This document shows, one piece after another, positions 46,335-56,700 of a stretch of DNA of 57,316 nucleotides. The DNA comes from Desulfobacterales bacterium (GTDB lineage Bacteria; Desulfobacterota; Desulfobulbia; Desulfobulbales; JAGXFP01): positions 1-57,316 of the forward strand of contig JAGXFP010000070.1 of assembly GCA_024637225.1 (NCBI GenBank), given 5' to 3'. The position numbers and the translations under genes are program-made. Under the pieces are notes generated by a model that saw only the letters and a list, made by a program, of their open reading frames with translations, made no database searches and was not told the origin of the DNA. The first letter of the stretch is position 1. The number at the start of each line of letters is the position of its first letter.

Positions 46335-46495
46335 GTGACAGATCACGGGATGAAGCGCCCTGGCTCGGCCCTTCTCCCATGCTTTAAGCGATTACAGGGT
46401 GCCGCAGGTTGCGGCAAACGGGACGGCAATGCGTACTTTGATACGTGAGCCGGGCCGATTACCTCAAGATGTGGTGGTGCCCTGTAATCGCTTAT
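46335..46495 (+). repeat. Diverged copy of the GTAA element between treT and glgX
   Basis: GTGACAGATCACGGGATGAAG...CCTGTAATCGCTTAT, 161 bp, with the inner arm AAGCGATTACAGGGTGCC and centre GCGTACTTTGATACGTG. Both terminal GTAA/TTAC are mutated and no target duplication is visible, so this is an older copy. It abuts the treT stop (46497-46499) and is only 28 bp upstream of the glgX start. The arms could fold in the transcript and uncouple treT from glgX. Confidence 0.7.
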
Positions 46496-46496
46496 C

Positions 46497-47738
46497 TCAA
46501 ACCAGCTTGATCCGGTATTCGGCCCCGAACTGAATGCCGACCAGCAGGGTCAGGTATTCCTGGATATGTCGGGTAAGCAGGAAGTTCTCCCGGACATAAT
46601 TTCGCGCCTTGGCGCCCATCTCCTCCATCATCTTCCGGTTCTGCATCAGATAGCGGATCCTGAGCGCGGCCCCTTCGGGAGTATGGACCAGGAAGCCGGT
46701 ATGATAGTTAATGACCTGCAACTGGATGCCGCCGGTATCGCCGCCGATCACCGGTTTGCCCTTCCACATTCCTTCGGTGACAGTCAGGCCGAATCCCTCC
46801 TTGGTCGATTTCTGCAGGACGATATCGGCCGCCCTCTGCAGGGCATTAATGATGCGGTGCGCATCCGGCGGCAACAAGAGGACATGGATATCGGGATCGT
46901 TTCCGGCCGCCGCCTTAACCTCATCGAGAACCAGAGCCCCTTCCGGATCGTCGGTTGCCTCCCCGCCGGCCAGGACCAGTTGCAGACCAGGTACAAACTT
47001 TTTGGCCAGCCGGTAGGCGAGGATCACCCCGACCGGATCCTTAAAGCGGTCATAACGCGAGATTTGCACGATAAGGGGCCGGGTGGGGTCCAGCCCGTAG
47101 GCGGCATAAATGGCGGCTGCCTCTTCCTCCGGCAATTCAACGTTCTTATCGCTTAAAGGATCGATGCTCGGAGGAATGATGTACTGGGGATGCTCCAGGG
47201 GATGGGCGAAGGCCGGCAGCGAAAAGATGCTGGCGTCATAAGGGGTAACGATATTGCGGATGTATTTCCAGACCGAACGATAGGGCCGGCTGGCATCAAT
47301 ATGGCAGCGCCAGATCCACTGGCCGCGGCGCTTTGGGCAGTGTTGCATCATGGCGGCCGGCTGGGGGTCGTGGATAAAGACAAAATCCGCTTCCTCCAGA
47401 ACCGGGCGCAGCTTTTCGGCGTTCAGGAAATTGGTTTCCTCGTATACCCCGAGGAGGCGGCGGGAAATGTCCTGCCGGGTACCCTGCAGCCCGTTATGCA
47501 TCCCCTTGGTACATTCATAGAAATCATCATCGCCACTGATCACCTCCCAACTGGTATTAATGCCCAGATCATTGGTCAACGGTACCAGTTTTTCCAAAAT
47601 CTCGGCCACCCCGCCGCCAACCCGGGTAGAGTTGACATGGACGATACTCATTCCAGCCAGCGGCCTGGCCAGTTGCCGGAGTCGTTCAATAACATCGGTA
47701 CCCACCATGGCCGCATAAGATTCAAGCAAATAGCTCAT
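46497..47738 (-). CDS. treT: Trehalose glycosyltransferring synthase TreT (GT4)
   Basis: 413 residues. TreT makes trehalose reversibly from a nucleoside-diphosphate glucose and glucose. GT-B/GT4 features: HVNSTRVGGGVAEIL (about 34-48), WEVISGDDDFYECTKGMHNGLQG, IVQISRYDRFKDP and the E-x7-E motif in EGFGLTVTEGMWKGKPVIGG. This N-terminal signature is specific to the TreT group. GGAGG lies seven bases before ATG 47738, which overlaps the DUF5752 stop (ATGA). The C-terminus ends right at a mobile repeat, so it may be slightly altered. Other NDP-sugar acceptors cannot be excluded. Confidence 0.85.
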   Translation of the reverse strand: MSYLLESYAAMVGTDVIERLRQLARPLAGMSIVHVNSTRVGGGVAEILEKLVPLTNDLGINTSWEVISGDDDFYECTKGMHNGLQGTRQDISRRLLGVYEETNFLNAEKLRPVLEEADFVFIHDPQPAAMMQHCPKRRGQWIWRCHIDASRPYRSVWKYIRNIVTPYDASIFSLPAFAHPLEHPQYIIPPSIDPLSDKNVELPEEEAAAIYAAYGLDPTRPLIVQISRYDRFKDPVGVILAYRLAKKFVPGLQLVLAGGEATDDPEGALVLDEVKAAAGNDPDIHVLLLPPDAHRIINALQRAADIVLQKSTKEGFGLTVTEGMWKGKPVIGGDTGGIQLQVINYHTGFLVHTPEGAALRIRYLMQNRKMMEEMGAKARNYVRENFLLTRHIQEYLTLLVGIQFGAEYRIKLV

Positions 47739-48400
47739 CGGCTGCCTCCGGTGAAATATCGATGAAAAAGACGGGCCAGACCTTTCCTGGTCTGACTCAG
47801 ACTGGAGAAAAAGGGATCAAAGGCAGCCAGTTCCACTTGCAGCTCCTGATATTCCTCGCCGAAAGCGTTCAGCCAGTAACTGAAATCATCGCAACATATA
47901 TTAAGGCGCCGCCGGGAATCGATGAAGTGATAGAATATGGAACTGGTCGACATCTTTTCGACAACCTCGGGCAGTTCCTCCGGTCTGGCGATCTCTAAAA
48001 AAGTATCGAAAACCACTAGCCGCGAGCGCAGGAATTCGAACTGCCGTCGAGCTCTGAGCCAGCGGCAGCTTTCACTCTCATCCAGGCGTTCCTCAATGAT
48101 ATCGACCAGCTCATGGCGTAACTCTTCGAGGTTGGCAAAGCTGCCGGGGTCGATTACGGCCAGACGCTCCGACAGCACCGGCTCCTGAAGACTATGCCGC
48201 ACCCAGCCGGCAAAATCGTTGTTGAATTCCCTTACCTCGAAACGGGGGGATAACAGCCCGCCCCAGAAGTGATGATAGATACTGTCGGTATTGATCCGCT
48301 GCAGGTTATCCAACAGACCGGTCAAGCCTGTTGCCTTGCGCCCGGTGGCGATAGCGATCAGGGCGCAATCCTTAACCGCAAATGCTTCTCCGCTTGCCAT
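47735..48400 (-). CDS. DUF5752 family protein
   Basis: 221 residues from ATG 48400 (AGGAGG six bases upstream); the frame extends further upstream without family character. It is predicted soluble and helical, with two similar halves: SIYHHFWGGLLSPRFEVREFNNDFAGWV and SIFYHFIDSRRRLNICCDDFSYWL both carry a YHHF/YHFI ... DF..W pattern, so it may be an internal duplication. The family typically neighbours TreT-like glycosyltransferases, and the 4-bp overlap with treT supports co-function. Its biochemical role is unknown. Confidence 0.7.
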   Translation of the reverse strand: MASGEAFAVKDCALIAIATGRKATGLTGLLDNLQRINTDSIYHHFWGGLLSPRFEVREFNNDFAGWVRHSLQEPVLSERLAVIDPGSFANLEELRHELVDIIEERLDESESCRWLRARRQFEFLRSRLVVFDTFLEIARPEELPEVVEKMSTSSIFYHFIDSRRRLNICCDDFSYWLNAFGEEYQELQVELAAFDPFFSSLSQTRKGLARLFHRYFTGGSR

Positions 48401-48610
48401 TCCAGCCTCCTCTGGTTGACGATTTGTCCTAGTAAGATTCTCGGTCCCGCCATCATCACCTGTCAAGGGATTTATCGGAACAACGGTTAAGAAGGAGGGA
48501 GAAAAATGAAAGAGCTGAGTGCGGAAGAGACAAGAAAACAAGAAGGAGAGATGAATTGAGGGAGGGCTCATCGAACCGTTATACAGGTAGGTCGATAATG
48601 AACCGAACGT
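48401..48610. other. Purine-rich gap between trehalose and secretion genes
   Basis: The upstream region of the DUF5752-treT operon (minus strand). TTGACA lies at about 48470-48475 on the minus strand, without a good -10 at standard spacing. The plus strand is purine-rich and has a 17-codon frame at 48506-48559 (MKELSAEETRKQEGEMN) with GGAGGG six bases upstream. I do not claim it as a gene. Confidence 0.3.
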
Positions 48611-50758
48611 TTAGGAGGAGGGCAAGGTCACCAGTTTTTCGCGGGGGCCGTCGGCGACCACCTTGCCGCCGTCCAGGGCGATAATCCGCTGCACCGTTTT
48701 GAGCATGACCGGGCTGTGACTTGTCATGATCAGCACCGAGGAACTGTCAAGAAGCTTCGGCAGACGCTCGGCCAGCAACCGCTCGCTTTCGGGATCGAGT
48801 CCCAGGGTGGGCTCGTCGAGCAGCATTATCCGGGCGGGCTGGGCGAAAACCCGGGCCAAAGCGACCTTCTGGCGCTGACCGCCGGAAAGATTGGTGCCGC
48901 GTTCCTCCAGCTGCATCCCCAGTGACATCCGACCGCTGGTGAATTCAATTTCAAGACCGGCGGCCCAGATCGCCTCGCTGAACCGCTGCGCATCCTTACA
49001 GCCGGAAATCCGCAGATTTTCCTCCAGGGTTCCGGCAAAAACCGCCGGATCCTGCCCTTTAAAGGCCAGCCATTTGACCCGATCAAAACGGGAAATATCA
49101 TCGAGGGCCAGACCGTCGATCAGAATCTTCCCGCTATCAGGCCGGCAGAGCCCGCCAAGACACCGCAACAGAGTCGATTTGCCGGCCCCGGGTCGGCCCA
49201 GCAGTCCGATGCGCTCGCCGGGCGCGATCCTGAACGAGACGTCCACCAGGGCCGGCGGTCGCTCCTCATAGTGTTTACCGATCCCGATCACGGAAAGGTT
49301 GCCCACAATAGTCGGTCGGGGGGTGCATTCGCGTTCCTCGACCTCTTCGAGGCTTTCCTCCAACCTCTCGGCGGAACGCATGAAATCCCGCCACTTCCCG
49401 GTCACCGCGAATAAGGACCCCACCAGCGCCATGGATCGCCCCGCCAGGATGTTGCAGGCGATGAGCTTGCCGATACTCAACAACTGGGCATAAATCAGAT
49501 AGACACCCGCGGTCAGGATAACCACGGTGGTTACGGTCTGCATGATTGTCGAAAACATGGTCAATTGCTGCGCCGCCAACCGTCTTCTGGTATCGAAATC
49601 CGTCGACTGTTTCGCCAGTTGACGCCAGCCCCGCAGGAAAACGCCCGCGCCCGGCGTGGTCCGCACTACGTCCAGGCAACCCAGGGTTTCGCCCATAAAC
49701 GACATCTTGAGGGTGTTCTTCTGCTCGGCTTCCTTGGAAAGTCCGGTCAGCCTGGTCTGCAGCACCAGTCCGATCGCCGCGTACAGCAGGACGAGGATCA
49801 CGGCGGCAATCATCAAGGGCCAGGAGATGAAGCCGATCACGCCAAGATAGAGGAAAAGAAAAGGGATATCCGCAATCGACAGCAGATAAGTGGAAGAGAC
49901 AAAGTCACGGGAGAGGGTCAGATCGCGATAATTGGAGAGAAAGCGGGAAAAACCGCCGGGAGGATGATCAACCTGGGCGACCATTTTCGACCAGAGCCGT
50001 TCATCGCTGCGCAGGGTCTGGTCCACGCTGATCCGTTCCGTGGTCCAGCTCCGCACCAGGCGCATTCCGGCATCGGTGGCAAGATAGAGTCCCATCCCGA
50101 AGACCAGCGCCCACAGGGTCTCGAACATCCCGTTCAGGGCGATCTTGTCATAGATCAGCAGGGCGAAGATCGGCAGCAAAAGCTGGCCGGAGTTGATAAA
50201 GAGGCTGGCAATCCCGATCTCCGCCCAGGCCGCTCGCAATTCCGGCCACAAGGCGGCAAGAGAGGCGAAGCCGCCGGATTTATCCGCGCCCCGCGGCATC
50301 TCCAGCACCACGGCCTCGATCTCGGCCCCGCCTTCGACATTGACTTCTTCAGGCAAAGGCATGCCGTCTTCACCCAGATAGTGCCACCGCTGCTCCATGC
50401 GGTAAACGAGAGAGAAATAGCCTTCCCCGTTTTTCAGCAGGACAAGCTCGCCGGGCAGATGAAAAACATCCCGTAGCGGCCCCCTGAAATGCTTGCCGGA
50501 AAGATCCATCCCCTCAAGCCGACCGATTGCAGCCGCCCAGTCGTCTGCGGTTACCAGGTGCTTGAAGCCCTTTTGCAGCTGGCCCGCGACCGCAGGATCG
50601 GAGCCGCACAGCGCGGTGACGGCTGTCAGTACAGTCTGGCGGTCAAGTTTGCCGACAGAGTCGTTCAGGGAGGAGGGCTGGGGAATATCGATCATCAAGA
50701 GAATCTCTTCACGGCGGAAGGTTGGTGGAAAAGCCGGATCGGCCCATGCAGGTTTCAT
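48611..50758 (-). CDS. Type I secretion ABC transporter (permease-ATPase)
   Basis: 715 residues. The N-terminal 160 or so residues resemble the C39-like domain of HlyB/LapB exporters but have no catalytic Cys. Six membrane spans follow (about 185-460). The ATPase has Walker A GRPGAGKST, signature LSGGQRQKVALAR, Walker B IMLLDEPTLGLDPES and the H-loop in TSHSP. It lies 30 bp downstream of the RTX adhesin gene on the same strand and almost certainly exports it. The membrane-fusion protein and TolC partner are not in the window. Start ATG 50758 has a weak ribosome site; ATG 50695 (MIDIPQPSSL) is an alternative. Confidence 0.87.
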   Translation of the reverse strand: MKPAWADPAFPPTFRREEILLMIDIPQPSSLNDSVGKLDRQTVLTAVTALCGSDPAVAGQLQKGFKHLVTADDWAAAIGRLEGMDLSGKHFRGPLRDVFHLPGELVLLKNGEGYFSLVYRMEQRWHYLGEDGMPLPEEVNVEGGAEIEAVVLEMPRGADKSGGFASLAALWPELRAAWAEIGIASLFINSGQLLLPIFALLIYDKIALNGMFETLWALVFGMGLYLATDAGMRLVRSWTTERISVDQTLRSDERLWSKMVAQVDHPPGGFSRFLSNYRDLTLSRDFVSSTYLLSIADIPFLFLYLGVIGFISWPLMIAAVILVLLYAAIGLVLQTRLTGLSKEAEQKNTLKMSFMGETLGCLDVVRTTPGAGVFLRGWRQLAKQSTDFDTRRRLAAQQLTMFSTIMQTVTTVVILTAGVYLIYAQLLSIGKLIACNILAGRSMALVGSLFAVTGKWRDFMRSAERLEESLEEVEERECTPRPTIVGNLSVIGIGKHYEERPPALVDVSFRIAPGERIGLLGRPGAGKSTLLRCLGGLCRPDSGKILIDGLALDDISRFDRVKWLAFKGQDPAVFAGTLEENLRISGCKDAQRFSEAIWAAGLEIEFTSGRMSLGMQLEERGTNLSGGQRQKVALARVFAQPARIMLLDEPTLGLDPESERLLAERLPKLLDSSSVLIMTSHSPVMLKTVQRIIALDGGKVVADGPREKLVTLPSS

Positions 50759-50788
50759 CTCATGGGCCGCAATAACTCCGCTGGGCTT

Positions 50789-53700
50789 TTAAACGAAATC
50801 CCAATGGATCACGGCTACCGGCGAGCCCCCCCCATCGCTAATTGTGTAAGTGTGGTCAGCACCGGTGTCAAAGGTAGCAGGGCTCATGGTCTCCCCGGTA
50901 TCGAGAGCAATAACAAGCGAATCGCCGCTATCTGCCATGATGGTCAATTCCGAAGCATTACCGTCATTAACCATATTCTGGATATCCTGACTGGTTATAG
51001 TAATTGACGTTTCAACACTATCGTTGCTGATATCCAAGGTCTCGATGTTGCTCGTAACAGTGGTGAGGTCTGTGAGATCGTAAGCAGCACCCAGATCCTG
51101 CAGCACCAAGGTATCGCCGACGCCGCCGAGATCGGCGCCACCATCAACCGAGATTGGCGGATTACTGGCAGAAACATGGATGGTATCGTCGTAAGAGGAG
51201 CCGATCAGGCTTTCGATATTGGAATAGGTATCGGTGTCGGCGCCGACGGTGCCTGAACCGGAACCGGCAACCAGGGTGGCGTCGAGGGCCCCGCCGGCAT
51301 CAGCGTAACTGACCGTGTCGTTGCCGGCCCCGCCATCCAAGGAGTCATTGCCGGTACCACCAATGAGAACATCATCACCGCCGTAGCCTTTCAGGGTATC
51401 ATTACCGCCACCGCCGCTCAAGGTATTGGCATTATCGTCACCGAACAGGGTATCGGCATAATCCGAGCCGCTAAGATTTTCGATCCCGTAAAATTCGTCG
51501 CCGGCGGCATCTCCACTCTGAAAGAACCACATGTCCGGATTGAGCAGAGCGGTGACCCCGGCGTCGGCATTGGCGTAGCTGGCGGTGTCACTGCCACCGC
51601 CACCTGTCAAAAGATCTCCGCCCCCCCCGCCGGTCAGAATATTATCTAAACCATCACCGGTAAGAATATCGGCATTAGCGGATCCAATCAGATTTTCTAT
51701 ACCGTAGAAGTTGTCGGTGACGCCAGCTACGGTACCTTGGCCAGTGACCAACGAAGCATCAACGTTGCTGCTAGCATTAGCGTAGCTGACGGTATCGATG
51801 CCGGTATCGGTGCTTTCGTCCCCGCCATATATCGTGTCTACGCCGTCACCACCACTTAAGATGTCATCGCCATCACCACCTTTTAGAGTGTTGGCATTTT
51901 CATCACCAGTCAGGATGTCGTCAAAAGCGGATCCGATCAGGTTTTCTACCTCGGTATAAATATCGCCGTTGGCATCGCCTAAAGTGCCTCCGGCGACCAG
52001 TGATGCATTAATGGCAGATCCCGCGTTGGCGTAGCTGACGGTATCTCCTATGGCGGAGTTGGCGCCACCATCCAACTCATCGGCGCCACCACCACCGATG
52101 AGGAGGTCATCGCCATCACCGCCCTCAAGGATGTTGTCATTCACATCCCCGGTCAATTCGTCGTCATAATCAGATCCGGTCAGATTTTCTATACCGTAAA
52201 GGAGATCTGTTTCGGAGCCGCCAACGGTGCCGGTACCATCGCCATCAGTCAGTATGGCAACAACGGGACCGCCAGCGCCAGCATAGCTGACAGTGTCACC
52301 ATTGACGGAGTTGGTTCCACCATCGAGTTCGTCATTACCTTCACCTCCGATAAGAATATCGTCACCGGCACCGCCCTTGAGGATGTTGTCATTCACATCC
52401 CCGGTCAATTCGTCGTCATAATCAGATCCGGTCAGATTTTCTATATCGTAGAAGTAGTCAGTTACCCCGGCAACGGTACCTGTACCATCATAATCAGCCA
52501 GTATGGCAACAACGGAACTACCTGCATCAGCGTAGCTGACGGTGTCGATGCCATTGTCAGTGCCAATGACGATGTCTGCGTCACCGCCATATATTGTGTC
52601 GCCACCACCACCACCGATGAGGAGATCATCTCCATCACCACCCTTAAGAATATTAGCATTCACATCACCGGCCAGTTCGTCGTTATTACTTGATCCGGTC
52701 AGGTTTTCTATATCGTAAAGGGTATCGGTGACACCGGCAACTGTACCCGTACCGTCGCCATCGACCAATGCGGCAACAACAGCACCGGAGCCGGAGTAGC
52801 TGACGGTATCAGAGTCAACGTTGTCGGCACCACCATCCATTGTGTCAGCACCATCGCCACCGTAGAAGGTATCATCACCGGAACCGCCATAGAGAAAATC
52901 ATCCCCTTCACCGCCGTAAAGTAGGTCTGTACCGCCATCGCCATAAAGGGTGTCGTTGCCAGCCAATCCTTCAAGGGTATCGTCGCCAATATCGCCGGCA
53001 ATAATGTCGGCATTGCCATCATGGCCCTGATGGTTCTCTCCGGAGTCTGAACCATAAGTGAAATCGAACTGCGTACTGCTGCTGACATTGCCGGCAAGGT
53101 CGGTTTGCCGTACATAGACAGTGTTGGAGCCCGGATCAAAAGTGGGGGCAATTATATTCCAACTACCGGGCAGACCGGTAGGGCTAAACTCAATTGTAGC
53201 GCCGGTTTCTGTACCAGTCACATCGAAATCGTCAGAGATGACGTTCTCGTTACTGTCGAGCTTAAGGGCCACGGTCGGGTTTGCAACTGTGATATCGTAG
53301 CCATAACTGGTTGTAGACTGCACAGCAGGGTTGCCTGCAACATCGGAGACATCAGCCGTGATATTCACCGTGCCTTCATCTAGAGCCTGCAAGGCAGCAG
53401 ATGGCACTGTTACGGTAAAACTGTTACCGGTCACCGTGGTGGTATAGTCCGTACCACCCACATTGACCGTGATGGTCTGACCATCTTCAACATCAGTAGT
53501 AGTCCCGGCAATGCTCAGGTCTGAGTCATCTTCTAAAGCGTTGATGTAACCGTCAGAAATAGGCGTTGTGATCGTAACGGTCGGTGCCAGCATATCGACG
53601 GCCTGGACACTCTGTATCGCGGCACTATTAGGGTTGGCTGCCAAATCAGTTGCAACGCCGGCATTAACATCAACAGTGATATTACCTTCAAATCCAGGGG

Positions 53701-56700
53701 GCGGGGTGACGACCAGGGTGTACTCACTGGCGGTGACCTGGGTAAAAGTCCCTTTGGTGCCTTTGACGACATCGATGTCAGCAGCAGTGAACCCGGTCAT
53801 GTCCTCAGAGAAGGCAAAGGTGTAGGTGATGTCAGCACCGGAGATATTACCGGTACCGGCCTCGTCATCAGTGATCACAACGGTGGGTGCCGTGACATCA
53901 TAGCCGAAACTGGCTGTCGCCTGAACGGCAGAGTTGCCTACAACATCGGAGACATCAGCCGTGATATTCACCATGCCTTCACTAAGAGCCAGTAGGTCAG
54001 CAGATGGCACCGTCACCGTAAAGGCATTACCGGTCACCGTGGTGGTATAGTCCGTACCTCCCACATTAACAGTGACGGTCTGGCCATCTTCCACATCGGT
54101 GGTGGTTCCGGAAATGATCAAGTCAGAGTCATCTTCAACAGCGTTAATGTAACCGTCAGAAATAGGCGTGGTGATCGCAACGGTGGGCGCCAACATATCA
54201 ACGGCCTGGACACTCTGGATCGCGGCACTGTTGGGGTTGGCTGCTGCATCAATGGCGACGCCGGCATTGACATCAACGGTGATATTGCCTTCAAAACCGG
54301 CGGTTGGGGTAATGACCAGGGTGTACTGCTTGGCGGTGATCTGGGTAAAGGTCCCTTTCGTGCCGTTGACGACATCGATGTCAGCGGCGGTGAAGCTGGT
54401 CACGTCTTCAGAGAATGTAAAGGTGTAGGTGATGTCGCCGCCGGCGATATTGCCGGTCCCGGCCTCGTCGTTGGTGATCACAACCGTTGGCGCCAGCATA
54501 TCAACGGCCTGGACACTCTGGGTCGCGGCATTGTTCGGTATCAATGCCCTGTCAATGGCGACGCCGGCATTGACATCAACGGTGATATTGCCTTCAAAGC
54601 CAGAGGTTGGAGTGACGAGCAGGGTGTATTCACTGGCGGTGACCTGAGTAAAAGTTCCTTTCGTGCCGTTAACGACATCGATGTCAGCGGCAGTGAACCC
54701 TGTTACATCTTCGGAGAAAGTAAAGGTATAGGTGATATCACCACCGGCGATATTGCCGGTACCGGCCTCGTCGTCGGTGATCACGACGGTCGGAGTCGAG
54801 ATGTCATAGACGTAACTGGCCGTTGCCTGAATGGCAGGGTTGCCTTCAACATCAGAGACATCAGCCGTGATGTTCACCGTGCCTTCATCTAGAGCCTGCA
54901 AGGCAGCAGATGGCACCGTGATCGTAAAGGCATTGCCGGTCACGGTGGCGGTATAGTCCGTACCCCCGACATTGACTGTGACTGTCTGGCCATCTTCAAC
55001 ATCAGTAGTGGTTCCGGAAATGTCCAAGTCTGAGTCATCTTCAACAGCGTTAATGTAACCGTCGGAAATAGGCGTTGTGATCGCAACGGTTGGTGCCAGC
55101 ATATCAACGGCCTGGACACTCTGGATTGCAGCACTGTTCGGGTTGTCAGATGTGTCAAAGGCGACATCGGCATTAACATCAACCGTAACGTTACCTTCAA
55201 AATCTGCAGTCGGAGTTACGAGCAGGGTGTATTCACTGGCGGTGATCTGAGTAAAAGTTCCTTTTGTGCCGTTAACTACGTTGATGTCATCTGAGGTGAA
55301 CCCGGTTACGTCCTCGGAGAAGGTAAATGTATAGGTAATATCGCCACCGGCAATATTACCTATACCAGCCTCGTCGTCGGTAATAGTAACCGTGGTTGCC
55401 TGCATATCAACGGGTTGGACACTCTGGGTTGCGGCCTCATTCGGGTTGGCTGCCAAATCGGTTGCGACACCACTATTAACATCAACAGTAACGTTACCCT
55501 CAAAACCGGTTGTTGGGGTAACGTTCAGGGTGTACTCACTGGCGGAGACCTGAGTAAAAGTTCCTTTTGCGCCGTTAACGACATCGATATCGGCAGCAGT
55601 AAACCCGGTTACGTCCTCAGAGAATGTAAAGGTGTAGATGATATCGCCACCGGCGATGTTGCCGATACCGGGCTCGTCGTCTGTGATTGTAACTGTTGGT
55701 GGGGTGATATCATATACGTAACTTGCAGATGCCTGAACGGCGGGGTTGCCTACAACATCGGAGACATTGGCTGTGATGTTCACCGTCCCCTCACTCAGAA
55801 CTTGAAGCGCGGCAGATGGTACCGTTACCGTAAAGGCGTTGCCGGTGACTGAGGCGGTATAGTCCGTACCTCCCACATTAACAGTGACGGTCTGGCCATC
55901 TTCCACATCGGTGGTGGTTCCGGAAATGCTCAAGTCAGAGTCATCTTCAACAGCGTTAATGTAACCGTCAGAAATAGGCGTGTTGATCGCAACGGTCGGC
56001 GCCAGCATATCAACAGTCTGGACACTCTGGGTTGCAGCACTGTTCGGGTTGGTTGCCAGATCGGTTGCGACATTACTATTAACATCAACGGTAACGTTAC
56101 CTTCAAAATCTGCAGTCGGGGTAACGATCAGAGTATACTCACTGGCGGTAACCTGAGTAAAAGTTCCTTTGGTACCGTTGACAACGTCAATGTCAGCGGC
56201 AGTGAAGCCGGTCATGTCCTCAGAAAATGTAAAGGTATAGGTAATATCGCCACCGGCTATATTACCTGTACCAGCCTCGTCATCTGTGATTGCAACGGTC
56301 GGAGCCAACATATCAACGGGCTGCACACTTTGGATTGCGGCACTGTTCGGGTTGGCTGCTGTATCAATAGCGATACTACTATTGACATCAACGGTGATAT
56401 TGCCTTCAAAGTCAGCGGTCGGGGTGACGACCAGGGTGTACTCACTGGCGCTGATCTGAGTAAAAGTTCCTTTGGTACCGTTGACAAGGTTGATATCAGC
56501 GGCAGAGAACCCGGTTACGTCTTCGGAGAATGTAAAGATGTAGGTAATATCGCCACCGGCAATATTACCGGTGCCGGCATGGTCATCGGTAATCGCAACT
56601 GTCGGTGGGGTAATATCATAGACGTAACTTGCTGTGGCCTGAACGGCAGGGTTACCCGCAACATCGGCAACATCAGCCGTGATATTCACCGTGCCTTCAC

